In this document: positions 9,911 to 22,038 of the stretch, one piece after another
How positions within the stretch are numbered: position 1 is the first letter of the stretch
How the letters are laid out: the number at the start of each line of letters is the position of its first letter
From: Cercophora sp. LCS_1
Lineage: Eukaryota > Ascomycota > Sordariomycetes > Sordariales > Lasiosphaeriaceae
Direction of reading: 5' to 3'
NCBI GenBank assembly: GCA_036250225.1
Contig: JAPZLL010000033.1
Span: forward strand, 310,001-374,000
DNA length: 64,000 nt
Notes under the pieces: model-generated
Told to the model about the DNA's origin: nothing
The model's input: only the letters and a program-made list of their open reading frames with translations
The model's database searches: none
Position numbers and translations under genes: made by a program

Positions 9911-12082
9911 CTACCTATCATCACGAGGTAGACTGACCTCACTAGGTGAAAAAGCAAAAGACCCCTGGCCGTTGTCCCGCACGACCAGCCCCCATTGTAA
10001 AGGTCGTAGCGATATCCCCGACGAAGAGCCCGCAGTATAGTGACAAGCCGCCGAAATAGCCGCGCTGCAGTTAGCCGCAACTGGTATGCCAGTCCTAAAA
10101 CGTTTCATAGACAGACCGATCAAGAAAAAGACCATGATGAGCCCCAAGAAAACAAGACAGAGAATCGGCAAAGGTGAATAGCCGCACAAGGTGACAAAAC
10201 CCGCTGGCATCAGAACTCCATCTGGCACGTAGTACTCAATATCGACAACAAAGAGGGCCTGTGAAGCCATCCAGTGCAGCAACCCAGACAGAATCATAAT
10301 GGGGGCCCCAAACCGATACGGTAGCTCCAAAAAGTGTGAGTTTCGTTGCGCACCGACAGGCTTGGATGCCGACACGCGGAGGCCGACCGCAAAGCGGTCC
10401 CACTCTCCGGCCATAGCCATGAGTGTTGCGAGTCGGTTATAGATGAGATAGGCGGCTGATATAATGGGCTGAGGCGAATTGGCCACGATAGTGGACACAA
10501 GGATGCTGAGATGAGGGTGGTACCTGGCAATGTAGTCGCTAAGACCGCCAGTGATCAGAGTTCTGTTATCGACGACCCCAAAGCCGATATCCCACACTGT
10601 CTTGACGCTTTGTGAACCTTGCAGAGCTCGGATGCTCCAGATGAGGAGGCCAATCAGTGTGCTAAGAAGGCAGAGATATCTTCACTCATCGTTAGCATGC
10701 CGATCCAGAACAGGGGAGACATGAAGGTGATAAGATAATCACATCCCAACAAAAGCATACATCTGATGCTTACCCACCGCCTCCAGCCAACGCTTTCTCA
10801 TCTCTTCATACCCCTTTGGCGGCTGCCCAAGGTCAGGCCACCCCGGTTTAACAACTATCGCATTGACACGATACTCGAAATCAGTCCTGCCTACCGCGCC
10901 CAGACCCTCGGTGGTCCGATCCGGACATTCCATATACGAGGCAACTGCATCACCAACGGTCAAAAGAGGCGTGTCTCGTATCGCCCAGTATACAAGTACA
11001 ATGCAAACAAGCTTGAAGAAACTGATCACGTTGATCATGACAGCCGTTGCGGTGCTGAAAAACAGCTTGCATTGATCCGGTGCTGGTTCGCTGAGGCAAT
11101 ACGACACTCGGTTTCCCCAGACGACCCATTCGACTGATGCTGTTTCCAGAATCTCGGGGACCTGTTCTTCGCAAGGGCTACAGCGTGGCTTGGGGTCAGG
11201 CACCGATTCGCAAATCCAGTAGAATGCTTGGCGAAGACCACAGGCGTCCACGGCCGACGAATCGGGCACGTGGAAATCCAGGACGTCGTTGTATTTTGGT
11301 GTCTGGGTTGTGTTTTCCATGACGAGGACCAAGTTGGACAGGGCGGACTGGAAGGGCTGAGCGTATGCTCTTACACAGTCCGAGTTTTCTAGTCGTTGAA
11401 GCTGGCCTGTGTTGGCTTTGGCGCGGAGCTGGTCTGAGGTGAAATCCATCCATTGGCGTCCGAGTCCGCGGCGCAATTTTATCCAGGGGAAGGGCTCCAT
11501 CGTGTTGAGTGTTGTGTTGACGACGGTGAATTGCTCGGTCGCCGAGAGGACAACGTACTGGCTGGCGCTGAAGGAGCTGAAAAGCGCCGAGTTGTATCTG
11601 TCCGTCATGCTTATTAGTCTGGGTTAGGACGGCGAAAGGACCGATATGACGGCTTACACAAGATGCAAAGGGAGCGAGGAAAAAGATAGAGCGAGCCATA
11701 AACCAACTCGCATCCTCGAGATAGATCTAAGATTCCGCAAACTCGGAATCCCGATATCCATCCATTTCCGTGCCGCATGTGCTTTGTCCACTTCCTCGCG
11801 ACTAGGCGCCGACAGACACTGCATGGAGTAATTACTTGCACCAAGCAGGATGGTGCTCAGCGCATTGATGACAAGATGTGCTATCACATCAATCGTGCGT
11901 ACCTGGGAGCAGCTCCCTTGATATACCATTCGGCGGGTCCTGGTATGGGGCTTCGTCGTTGTGTAGGCCCATATTGTGACGCCGAGGTTGATTGCGAGAA
12001 CGAGAAGGGCCCAGATGGCGCTGAGGAGGATGCCCAAGCGCCACCCGCCGAGTAACGGTGTCATTCGGACGGGGACCACCAT
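9911..12082 (-). CDS. DUF6536-type multi-pass membrane protein
   Basis: Three exons, 12082-11658, 11618-10743 and 10661-9911; all phases close, 683 aa. The N-terminus GGWRLGILLSAIW starts the DUF6536 region of fungal membrane proteins, with one helix, a conserved NALSTILLGASNYSMQCL segment and a second helix near residue 130. A roughly 200-residue Cys-containing, probably extracytoplasmic part follows, then four or more further hydrophobic segments toward the C-terminus. Intron 2 has a textbook GCTAAC branch site. Function unknown; family members are often next to HET genes. Confidence 0.8.
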
Positions 12083-12762
12083 GACGAGATGCCCGTTTCA
12101 TTTCGCCAATTCTCAAAATCTTGAATGGAAAAGTTGCAGTCGTTCGATTGACGAACAAAAGAACCGTGTTCTCTTCAGTCTGGGTTGCCGAGGAGGCGGT
12201 GCAACCGCCGGACCGTGCCATCTCACTGCGGCAGTCCAACGTCTTGCCATTGGCCTCGGGCTGATGTAGGGGATAATCGCATGCAGGGTTCAAGCAGGGG
12301 TAATTACTTGTGTGACACTACACGGTTTGCAGAAGAGCTTTACTTTTTCGTACACCCCATTTTTATTTTCAACACACCGCTCCATACCTAGGTACATAAC
12401 GCTAGCCCACCAACGCCTCCGTGTGGCTTTAAAACACAGCTGTTTGCGTGGTATTGAAATTCCCAGTGCGTTTTTTTTATTTAAACGCATATTTAAAATT
12501 CTAAATACGCCAAATTGTAAATCTCACAACCTTTTTGCAGTTGGCAGAGGCCAAAATATGGTAATAGTTGGCTTCAGTAATATTGCCCTAGGGCCAGGGT
12601 TATATGTGTGGGTGCAGTGTATAAGAAACGAAACTGGGGTGTGCGAAAAACAAAGCTCTTGCAAAATGAGTCCAATGTCGAACATGCATTCTACAGAAAA
12701 CCCCGCACCGTCGAAAACTTAAGGAGATGCTGTGTATCACCGTACTGGTACATGTCAAGCAA
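12083..12762. other. Intergenic, AT-rich stretch
   Basis: About 680 bases without a supported gene; 12340-12540 is clearly more AT-rich than its surroundings. It holds the promoter of the DUF6536 gene and the 3' end of HET2. Confidence 0.4.
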
Positions 12763-15527
12763 CTAAATCAAAATGATATCTCGCGGAACCATCCTCTCCA
12801 GCTTGCCCTCGATCTCGCTCCCATGCAGTGCCCCATCAAGACAGTAGAGTCTCTCCAACGGATCCACCGAGCCAACGTCTACCACGGTCTTAGACTCTCC
12901 TGTACGACCATCCTCATCATTTCCCCCACCGCCGATTTCCGGGGCCTCAAGCTTCTCATCGAGAGTCTTGCCATGACTCTCCGCTCGCTCACTTACCTCT
13001 TCGCTTTGCACCGGCCTGGCAACTTCCTTTCCTTTTCCCTTTACCTCGATATCATCACCCGTTTCACCACCACCACCACCATGATCCTCGCCCAAATACC
13101 CACTCGACAAAGAGCTCGGCCTACTGCTACCACCGCTAACCGGTTGCTTTCCCCGAGTACCATCAAACCACCCATCCCGCCTCAACCTCTCACCGCTCTC
13201 ATGCGTCTCCTTCAAAAGTTCCCCCAAATCATCCCAAGTCGCCCAATCATCAGGACCTTTTAGCGTATACTTAATCTTAAGGCAACGCTCACTGTACACG
13301 TGCAAAAGCCCCACGCGACGATATACATCGCCACAATCGCCAACCCTCTGAACAAGAAGCCCACGCAGCGTCAAAGCAGACACCTCATCCGGCTGGCTCA
13401 TGCACAGCGGCAAAAGGTACCCCGCCACTGACTCCGGTCCCGAGTCACCATCCGACTCGACATCAAACGAGTAGTAGAACGAGTTGCCGTGGAAATCGTC
13501 AAAGCTTGTGAGCTCTCTGCCATCTTCGTCTTTGACGTAAAGACAGTGGGCCTTGCCGCCGCTGCGCATGGCCATCATGTACCAGGCCTTCTTTTCGTAG
13601 TCGGGCCGGACTTCGACGGGGCGGAGGAAGCAGCGGAGTCGGAGGGACGCGGATTTGAGCATGCCGGTTGGGGTGGATGGGATGACGGGGTTTGTGTCGG
13701 TATTGAGGAGTTCAACGAGAGAGTGTGCTGGACGGTCATCGAGTTGTCCGAGGAGGGATATGGGGCCGTTGATGGAGACCCAGGACCAGGATGGTGCGAT
13801 GTAGTCGCTTGCTTGGATTGGGCTTGAAGTCTCTGCGGATTGCCAGAGGAGATTTTGCGGCATGCGAGATCGCCACATACCGGCTAGGTACGTATCGGCT
13901 GGAAATGCACCCTGGAATTGCTGTGCGAGGCCGGAGAGGGCAACGAGCTTGTCTCGCACGTGGGTGAATGCTTTGGCTGAGTATTCCTTGCATAGGTTGT
14001 CCCACGTCTCGTACAGCTTGGGCATGCTAGCCGGGTTGTTGAGATCAGTCTGCGCCTGGAACTTAGATTTCCCGCTGAAGACTGTCTCAAACGGCGTTCC
14101 TCCGGGAAAGGTCTCGCTCGCGGCATAGGGTGCAGTAGCACAGCACTCCCAGATCAGCTCACTCGAGGTGAAATGCAGGACCCGTCTGGAGAGCTGGCGC
14201 TCTTGGAATACCCAGCCTCGTTTGGCGAGCGGTGTGTCGTTGACGCTCTCGAAGACGCCGAATGAGGATTCGGTGAGAAAGAACCTTGGGTCTTCAGAAA
14301 CAGGGTCGGGAAATTGCAGATACATTGGCATGACGTTCGATGGCACTCGCTCTCTGAAGAGGCCCCAGCGAGCATCGGGGGAATCGTCGGCCGAGATGTT
14401 CAGGAGAGCGTTCTTGTAAACGCCGTACATCATGACGGCTTCGTGTTGCCAGTCCTCTTCGCTGTCTTGGATGATGCACATTGAGTCGATCCATAGCCAT
14501 CGAACTGTGTGGAATCATTCATCAGCATGCCTCATCCACAGGGCGGGAGTGACGTACCACCGAACCAGTGGGCGACCTGAACAGCTTCCCGAAATGTTTG
14601 TGGCAGGTGGGCCACGAGGATACCATCCCTGGCCCTCACCGAGAGATTTTCCATGGTCAAACTAGGCAACGAGGCGCGTCCCCAGCAGTGACTGAGCGTC
14701 ACGTATCGTTTGTCAGACATAAAGGCTTCGGGAGTATCCGCTGGTGTAACCAGCTTGAGCTTCCCAGTTGTCATTGACGATGCCACATCCAAGAGTCGTG
14801 TGGGGAGCCATTCGTCAGCCGGTCGATTGCACTGATGGTGTTTTCCATCTTGATTCGCCTGACACCTCTCCAACCACTGCAGCGCACTGGCACGGGACTG
14901 GGGCGATCCCGTGTTCGAGTGTCGCTCCAAAGTAGGCGAGGCCTCGGTGAAGCCCAGCGCGCTTACATCAAACTCAGACGCAGGCCAAAGACGGAGCCGC
15001 AGGATGTTCATGTAATTATTCGTCGCCCTGGGGTGGCCTTGATGAACCACTGCAAAATGTAGCCGAGGCGGTTTTTCCTCCCTCGACTGCCAGCACATCT
15101 CAATATTGGACTGAGCAATGGAACGCATCGCGATGCGCCTGACGCGGATCTTGGCCATCAACAAGACGCAGAGGTGGCAGCTCGCGCTTTCACCCTCCTC
15201 CAGTGGTCGTAGGCCGACGTGGACGAGACAGGCTGGTGGGAGTTGGTCGAAACCTTCCTTCGCTTCCGGTTCGCGATTGGCTTCCACTTTGCCGACGAGC
15301 CAGAAGGAGAAGTATTCCAGTGCGCGGTGGCAAGCCTTGCAGAGATTGCTCGCCATGGACTCGACTGGTGCTCGAAAACCGTTGCGATCGAGCTCATCCG
15401 CGTCGGGCGGTGGCTTGACGACAAACAGGTCGATATCGTCATCGTCGATGCGAGTAGGGTCTTTGAGGACGATGGTGTGGATCTTGTCGTTGAGCTGAAG
15501 GATCTCGCTTGTGTCGAAGAGAGCCAT
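12763..15527 (-). CDS. HET-domain protein 2 (large, with disordered tail)
   Basis: Two exons, 15527-14558 and 14504-12763, 903 aa; the 53-nt intron (GTACGT donor, CACAG acceptor) falls inside the HET domain and restores VRWLWIDSMCII. HET blocks: YVTLSHCWGR, then LPQTFREAV, then WLWIDSMCIIQD, then RGWVFQERQLSRRVLHF. The N-terminal 200 residues have paired cysteines (CKACH, CHLCVLL) common upstream of HET domains. The last 150 residues are acidic and Gly/Ser-rich with a GGGGG-type run. The ATG at 15527 is the first in frame. Expected role: cell death after non-self recognition; partner unknown. Confidence 0.88.
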
Positions 15528-15864
15528 GTTGACTTGGTTATTTGCCGCGGCTTCACGGACGGCAAGCGGAATCAACAGCAAAAGAACTTGTTTATTACGA
15601 CCGAGAAGAGAAAATTGCGGGGTACCAACACACGTTCGGGCAGAATTAACGACCTTATCTTGATCCTCACGCTAGCCAATGCTACATCACAGGTAAGCGC
15701 GGCACAATCCTTCTCCACTATTGCACCAGGAAGCTGCGTCGCAGAATAAGCCCCCTTTTAGGAAGTTGGCCATCTCAGCCGCAGCCCACAACCCCGCAAC
15801 ACGACACAACATCAGCTGTAAGGCATCGGGTTTTGTCTCAGTCGTCCTGTCCTCGACGTGACAG
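15528..15864. promoter_or_regulatory. HET2 promoter region
   Basis: A 337-base gap between two minus-strand genes. No specific motif recognised. Confidence 0.35.
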
Positions 15865-17546
15865 TTACACAAATGTAGGCGCCACCCTCGCCCGACTCAC
15901 CACAGAGCTGAACCTCTGTGAATACGAGTCTTTTGCCCCCCGATCAAGAACTGAGAGGTCGTCCCGTGCCCACATGGCCTCCAACAACATGCACGCTTGT
16001 GCGAGTGACCTTGTGTCGGATATCTTTTCCGTCCTGTTGAGAAGATCCAGCACTCTGGCTCGCTGGTCATCGCTGTATGCCTCACATCCTAGAATGAAGA
16101 TTGGGAATTGTTGAGTACATATTTTAAGTTTGGGTAAAAGAAAGAATGCCTGGTCGATGTGATTCTGGAGTTGAGATTTGATCTCTGCTCTTGACTGCTG
16201 GTTTGTCTCTGTGGCGGCGCGTGTGCTGAGCGACCTTTGGGTGCGAATACGGTTGAGATAAATCAAGATAGACAGGCGGTAGAGTTCTAGGACCGTTGCC
16301 TCCGTGTGCATAGTATTGGATATTTTGAGACTTCGAAGGCGAACGTCCAGGGTCTGTTGGACATTTCGTTGTTCCTCGTCACTAATATCCGCGACCGACT
16401 GGAACTTGGCAAGCGTTGGAACCGACATGATGACTTGATCGAGCAGATCGGTGAGGATGGTTTCCATTGATGGATCCTGCTTTTGGATAGCGCCAATATG
16501 TGATGACATCGAGAACTCCAGAGGTGGTTCACGGTGCCAGTGAAGCTGGATGAAGCGCATGTGAACGTCGTGATACCGCACCCAGTCCAGCATCACGATC
16601 AGCCCGGGACTTCTATCTGGTTCTGGTACTTCCTCGAGACGAGCTGTTCGGACCACCTCTTTGACGCCATGGAAGTACCGTCTCCAGTCTGCTGAAGAGC
16701 AGGACGAGAGGTGAATCTGGAGATGGAAACGGCTGTCAGCGAATTCCCGTTCAGCGCTTTAACGGGTGGGCTAACCTCAAAGCAGCACAGCAGCATCCCG
16801 GCAGCAATATGCTGCGCTGCACAAATGCAACTAATATTGGCGTCCTTCGGCCTCGGCATAGCCGCCAAGGCTCTCAAAGCTGAGATCTTGAGCTCCATGG
16901 CTTGTGAGTGCACCCCATGCGCATGAAGCGACGAAAATGCAAGAATGGCCTTGTGCACAGCTCCTGCGGATGGGGTATTCTCGCTGAGGGCGATGCGGAT
17001 CAGCGTGTTGCCCAGCTCTGTGGGATCGTGTCCAAATATGGGCAAAGCGCGCGATGCAGACTGCTGAAAGTGGCTGAGGAGTTGCTCTTCACTTAGATCC
17101 ATCACATCGGGGTTGAATTCCATTACCACATCCAGAGCTGGCGTTATGTTTGTGTCTCGAGTGGAGTAGTGGACTTCCATGTCTTGTTGCTGAACTGGAA
17201 CAATTCGCAGCCCGTCGTGGTTGCTATTCTTCTGTGACTTTATGCCTGAATATGGCGGCGCCATCCCCATAATGGCACGCTTTCTATCGCTCGCGGTGTT
17301 GGTGGTTGGCCAGGTCAACTCAGCAGGAGGCCATTTTGACGCATTCAGGTCGATCAGGCGCTGGGGTTTGCCCGAAGCACTGAGCTGACATACCCACCTC
17401 GGAGTTGGAGAAGCAGAAGCCATTGGATACCAATGAAGAAACCTCTTAAAGTTTTTGAGCGGCAGCCAAAGACAATCGCTCAATCTGAAGACTGGCAGCG
17501 TCTGTACGAGTATGAAAATTGGCTGGGTGAACATCTGGTATTCCAT
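15865..17546 (-). CDS. Fungal-specific transcription-factor-like protein, no zinc cluster seen
   Basis: Two exons, about 17546-16776 and 16716-15865, joined by a 59-nt intron (GTTAGC donor, CTCCAG acceptor). The splice yields SSADWRRYFHGVKEVV, the signature of the fungal-specific transcription-factor middle domain (Fungal_trans_2 type), with the helical FSSLHAHG and LYRLSILIYLNRI segments expected around it. Length is about 540 aa from ATG 17546, or 499 aa from ATG 17423. No Zn2Cys6 motif occurs in the N-terminus or the 90 bases upstream. Either a small upstream exon carries it or the protein has lost DNA binding. Role inferred: transcriptional regulator or co-regulator. Confidence 0.75.
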
Positions 17547-17623
17547 CAACTCGCCCGCTTATAAATCATCGCCTCCGTCCCCTATCTCGCACTAGGCTGC
17601 TTACAAAGGCGGTGAAGTACCCC

Positions 17624-18781
17624 TCACAACCACTGCTTATTGCCAAGATGGGACAAAAATTCCCCACCATTCCCCTTTTCCACACTCGCATTCTCAATGA
17701 CGGACCTCACCGCAGCAACCGACTCCTCAGGTGTGATCGGCCCCTTGAAATGCGGCGCATACGCCGCAAACTTTTGCACCATGCCTCCAACCTTTTGCTT
17801 TTGCTCCTCGGTAACTACAACAACACCATCGTCAGCATTTCTCCCGTCACATAACCCCTGCTAGGGAAACCTGCTGGGGAAAGAAAACAAAAAAGAAAAA
17901 AAGAAAAAAAGAGAAAAAAAAAACCCTACGCTCGACATAGTGCTTCGTATCCACAAACCCAGGACTCAGCGCCAAGAAGAGCACGCCGTCCTTCTTGTAC
18001 TGCGCGCTAAACTTGGCGACAACCATGTTGAGAGCGGCCTTGCTCGCTGCGTAGATGGCCCCGTTGTCAACGTCAAACTTGTTGACGAGGTCGGGATCGG
18101 CCATGCCGGTCGAAATGGCGACCACCTTCTTGGCTGTGCCCTTGAGAATCAGTGGCACGAAGAGGTTGAAGAGGTGGATGTTGCCGATGACGTTGGTGTC
18201 GAATGCGTCGCGAGCGACTTTGGTGAGCTCTTCGGGCTTGGAGCCCCTGCCAAACATGTGAGTTGAGGTCCATGGAGGTTAGACTAGGTGGTTGGATGAG
18301 ACGGTGACGTACAAATCGCCGATGGGATCAAAGGCGTCGAAGCCGGTGACGTAGGCTGCGTTGGCGATGAGGTAGTCGAGGCTACCGCCTGTGATCTTTG
18401 CCGTCTCTGCAGCGGCCGCCTGTGGGCGCGAGATGTGAGTACTTGGGGAGGAATGTCGGTCATGACAGGGTTTGCCTGTAGACTGTACTGAGGGTCACCC
18501 AACCTTGAGAGTATTGTAGTCCGAGATGTCAGCTTCCACGATGTGGATGTTGGTCCGGTTCTTCAGGTCGGCATCCTCCGACACCTTCTGTTCGGTTGCG
18601 GCCTTGTTGCGAACAAGGCCGACCACAGTGTTTTCTGGCACGCTAGAGTACTGACGAAGGAACTCGTACTTTGGGAGGGGCCGTGACCGTTAGCCATACT
18701 ATCGGTCCAATGAAAGCGAACAAGATTGGTCAAACTCACGCCAAGTCCTTTGGAAACACCGGTGATGACATAGGACGACAT
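17624..18781 (-). CDS. Short-chain dehydrogenase/reductase, five exons
   Basis: Exons 18781-18740, 18668-18504, 18419-18313, 18246-17930 and 17814-17624; phases close to 273 aa. The Rossmann start is SSYVITGVSKGLG (TGxxxGxG nucleotide motif). It continues with VGLVRNK, ADISDY, an NAAY variant of NNAG, the catalytic serine region AISTGMAD, and the YAASK active-site Tyr/Lys pair. The C-terminus (PHFKGPITPEESVAAVRSVIE) is typical of fungal NAD(P)-dependent classical SDRs. Intron 4 is 115 nt and almost all pyrimidine on the coding strand. Substrate unknown. Confidence 0.9.
17881..17923. repeat. Homopurine tract inside SDR intron 4
   Basis: About 43 bases of A with scattered G (one C) on the plus strand, so the intron transcript carries a long polypyrimidine run between donor 17929 and acceptor 17815. 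Confidence 0.7.
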
Positions 18782-19524
18782 GATTGAGGTTTGTGAATGG
18801 GGTTCAATGGTATTGTAGAATAAGAATGCTGATGAGATGTGTTGCCAAAAGACAGAAAATGCTGAGAACGCCGACCTAGATATACCACTTTGCTTGATCT
18901 CCATGAGCCTCGCCGGAACTCTCCGTGGGCCGGGTGCTTACGCGATGCCGATTACCAGAATTGCGAGCAAGGGCGCATCATGCATGCATCTGCCGCCCCA
19001 CCACTTGCCAAAATCGTTTTGCATTCTTTCCTTTGCATCGGGCTCCACAACTTTGAGCCGACGTCATCGCTCGGCTTCCGCCATTGTTCGGACCATGCGG
19101 AAACTTGATTGGTCACGAACCTCAATCCTAACGGGGTTCATCTGGATCGGCATGTTACAAATCCTGCGTTATCGCTCGGGTGGATATGCGAGCTCGGAAC
19201 AGTCACCGAGAAGCGTATCACGCCCAAGCCCGCTGTCGGTCCAACAGTTTCAAGTGACAAGACGTCACAAAGCCAAGACTTAGGCACCCACAGCACTTGG
19301 TGAGTTGCAGATAGCGGACTGCGGAGGTGAGAGTAGAAACCGCTTTTTCCCGTCATTCTTTCTTTTAAACTTGTCTTCTTTCCATCTTCGCCTCTTCTAG
19401 TTCTCTCATTGCAGTGCGCAAACCACTAAGAATGAGAGAGGATACGACTCAACTATGACGGCGTGATGGACATACATCATGGGACCAGAAAACACACGAC
19501 CCTGCGGGACCATTGCCAGTTGGC
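18782..19524. other. Intergenic, SDR promoter and F-box 3' region
   Basis: About 740 bases without a supported gene; several short frames on both strands lack motifs. Confidence 0.4.
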
Positions 19525-21168
19525 TCACGTTTTAGCATCCGAGGCCTTCACTTTCACCACTCTATCAGATCGCCGGAGCCAGGCATCGAACTTGTACGTC
19601 GCGCTTTCCTCCAATCTCCGATATTGAGGGTGCCACTGCGGGAATCGGCGCAGCTCCTCGCCCGTTTTGATGGTGAGTTTCGTCATCTTGGAGGCGCCGC
19701 GCGAAGCGAAGAAGGGCTCGGCAAGGGTTCGGACGAGGGCTTCGTCTAGTAGCGGAAGGTATGGCTCTTTTTGATTCCGGTTCCAATCGAACTCGAGACC
19801 GATCTCGCAGTGGAGAGTAAGGTGCAGCAGGTTGGAGAAAGAGCCCGCCAAGGCTTCAACTATGTCCTTTGGCCATTCTCCGGTCGAATCCCGCGAGATA
19901 TCAATCTCCAGCGTTTCCAAGTCAGGGCAACTCGCGTCGAGAAGCGCTAGATCGGTCACGCTGAGGGTTGGTCTGGGGGTTTCCTCTGGCCTTTTCACTT
20001 CCATGCAGTGTAAACATAGCCGCTTCAGTCCTGAGTGGCTGGCCAAGTCCTCAACGGGGACGAGGTGCCGCTTAACGGTGAGTTCTTCCAGCGTGGCAAA
20101 CGACGTGAGGAAGCTGTTCAGCGGAAGGCAAATGTCGTCACCCTCGTCGGCCCATGTCTTTATGGTCAGACTGCGGAGGGTTGTCGCATGGCCCTTGAAC
20201 TTTTTGAGCAGGTCTGCCATAGGTGGCCCGTCGGAATAGTACGGATGCGGCCCCAGGCTGAGAGTCTTGAGTCGAGACCAGTCGAGACCGTCCCGCCAAT
20301 GCGGCCATTCTTCGCGTTCTTCGTCTGCGTCCATGTGGTATCCGCTGAGGGACAGTGACTCAAGCGGCGGAAAGACGTCGCCGCCTGACGCGAACTGGAA
20401 GTTTTCTACAACGGCGTGGTGAATACGGGGCCTCATGCAGCCGCCGTAATTATTGAGCACCGAGAGGGATAAGGACTTGAGGTTTGGACAGGCGAACAGG
20501 AGTCGTTCGACGTCGGGAATTTGGGTGTTGGGCTTCGCACGCGTGTCACCCCACGGGCTCACTTCGGCCTTGATGGTGGTGACGCCTGGCATCGGGCCCG
20601 AAACGGCTCGCGATGCGTCTTCCTTGAGTAGGTGGATCTCTGGTTTGTTGGGGTGCTCTTGCAAGGCGCGAAATAATGCCTCAAATGCCGGGCTGGGTGT
20701 GAATATCCGCACATGGTGTAGATTCTGGAGCACACCGACGAAGCCCGGCAGTTCCTCCTCGAACAGGGGTCTGACGTCCTCAATATCTTCGTCGCCCCAG
20801 TCGTTGTGAAAGGGCTCAATGTTGATCTCTCGAACGGCGCGTGTCTGGCCTGGATTGCGGTCGGTGGCGAGGCGGCGGACCAGCGCCAGGCTTTCTACCC
20901 ATGCCGTGTCCTCTGATTTCTCCTTCTGGTGCATTACCCTCAACCACTCGAACGGATGAAGGTCCAAGAAAAGGGGGCCAATAGTAATCGTCCTATACAG
21001 AAACCGGGTGGCGAGGGGGTAGAGGCCCTTGCAAACACGACTCAGGCTGGCGAGATCCTTTCTCTCCGTCACGTTCTGAAGGATGAGATACCAGACATCG
21101 GGGCTGAGGGAGGCCACAGAAGCCACGATGCCCGTGATGCATGCATTGTCATTGGCCGTGTCCGTCAT
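19525..21168 (-). CDS. F-box protein with leucine-rich-repeat-like region
   Basis: Single exon, 547 aa from ATG 21168. Residues about 18-65 match an F-box (LSPDVWYLILQNV, then LASLSRVCKGLYPLATRFLYR), the SKP1-binding part of SCF ubiquitin ligases. The rest has spaced leucine patterns such as CPNLKSLSLSVL, FPPLESLSLSGYH, LKTLSLGP, LRSLTIKTW and LEELTVKRH, as in degenerate LRRs that bind targets. The frame stays open another 134 codons upstream to 21570, but that part is basic and unlike an F-box protein, so I prefer the inner ATG. Target unknown. Confidence 0.8.
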   Translation of the reverse strand: MTDTANDNACITGIVASVASLSPDVWYLILQNVTERKDLASLSRVCKGLYPLATRFLYRTITIGPLFLDLHPFEWLRVMHQKEKSEDTAWVESLALVRRLATDRNPGQTRAVREINIEPFHNDWGDEDIEDVRPLFEEELPGFVGVLQNLHHVRIFTPSPAFEALFRALQEHPNKPEIHLLKEDASRAVSGPMPGVTTIKAEVSPWGDTRAKPNTQIPDVERLLFACPNLKSLSLSVLNNYGGCMRPRIHHAVVENFQFASGGDVFPPLESLSLSGYHMDADEEREEWPHWRDGLDWSRLKTLSLGPHPYYSDGPPMADLLKKFKGHATTLRSLTIKTWADEGDDICLPLNSFLTSFATLEELTVKRHLVPVEDLASHSGLKRLCLHCMEVKRPEETPRPTLSVTDLALLDASCPDLETLEIDISRDSTGEWPKDIVEALAGSFSNLLHLTLHCEIGLEFDWNRNQKEPYLPLLDEALVRTLAEPFFASRGASKMTKLTIKTGEELRRFPQWHPQYRRLEESATYKFDAWLRRSDRVVKVKASDAKT

Positions 21169-22038
21169 TTGGATGATGTTGTAAGATGTGACAGGTGTCG
21201 AAACCGTGGTGCCGAAGAGGTATTGCAGGTACTTATGGGTCTTGTTGAAATAGGCACCCACCTTCCACCTCCCGTCCCCGCCTTGCACCGAGGCACATTG
21301 TGAGTGGGGTAAGGTCTTGGCACCATCCTGGCGGGCAGGCACGTCTAAGAAAAACATCAGGGCAGGCGGGCCTGGTGGCAGGTTACGTCCGGGATTCAGA
21401 CGGTACCTGCCTTGCCTGGTTAGGCAGGTAAAAGTTTGGCGCCAAAGTCTCTCTTGATCCCCTCTCGCCACCAGAGAAAGAACCAGACCTCTGCGGCTGA
21501 GAAATCGGAAGACCCGCATCACCTCGTCCTCCAAGGGAAGGCGCGACCATGACACGCACAAGTATCGCATGATTTACCTCCAGGTGTCCGAAAATGGAAG
21601 CGGCGACTGTGATTTTACCTCAGTGTCCCTCCCTGTCCGGAAAAAAACGGCCACACTTTCCATCCAGCGTTGCCTCCTCTTTAAAGTGACGTTTGAGAAC
21701 ACGAAGCGCCATGAGTCGTCCTTGGCCGGTGCCGAGCCTTCGCCGCACCAAGGAATAACAAGCAGGCCTTCTTCTAAGACAAAATCCCTACACGTCCAGG
21801 ATTTGTCGATTGGCCACACACATCACACAGCCCAAGGTCATGAAGACAGCTCACGTCCGTGCTCAACCACGCCATAGACGAGAAGCTGGTGCGTGTCTAC
21901 ACCCACAGCGCGTATGAGCCTTTAGACAACCAACACCTTCGGGAGCACAAGGCGATGAGGAGGAAGAAGGAAGAGGAGCGTTTGAATGGAAAACATGGAG
22001 AATTGTCTCGTTTTAGGGATGTTTTTTTTCCTTCTTCC
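21169..22038. other. Intergenic
   Basis: About 870 bases holding the F-box promoter and the xylanase 3' region. The part near 21169-21570 is an open frame continuous with the F-box gene, so an alternative N-terminus cannot be excluded. Confidence 0.4.
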
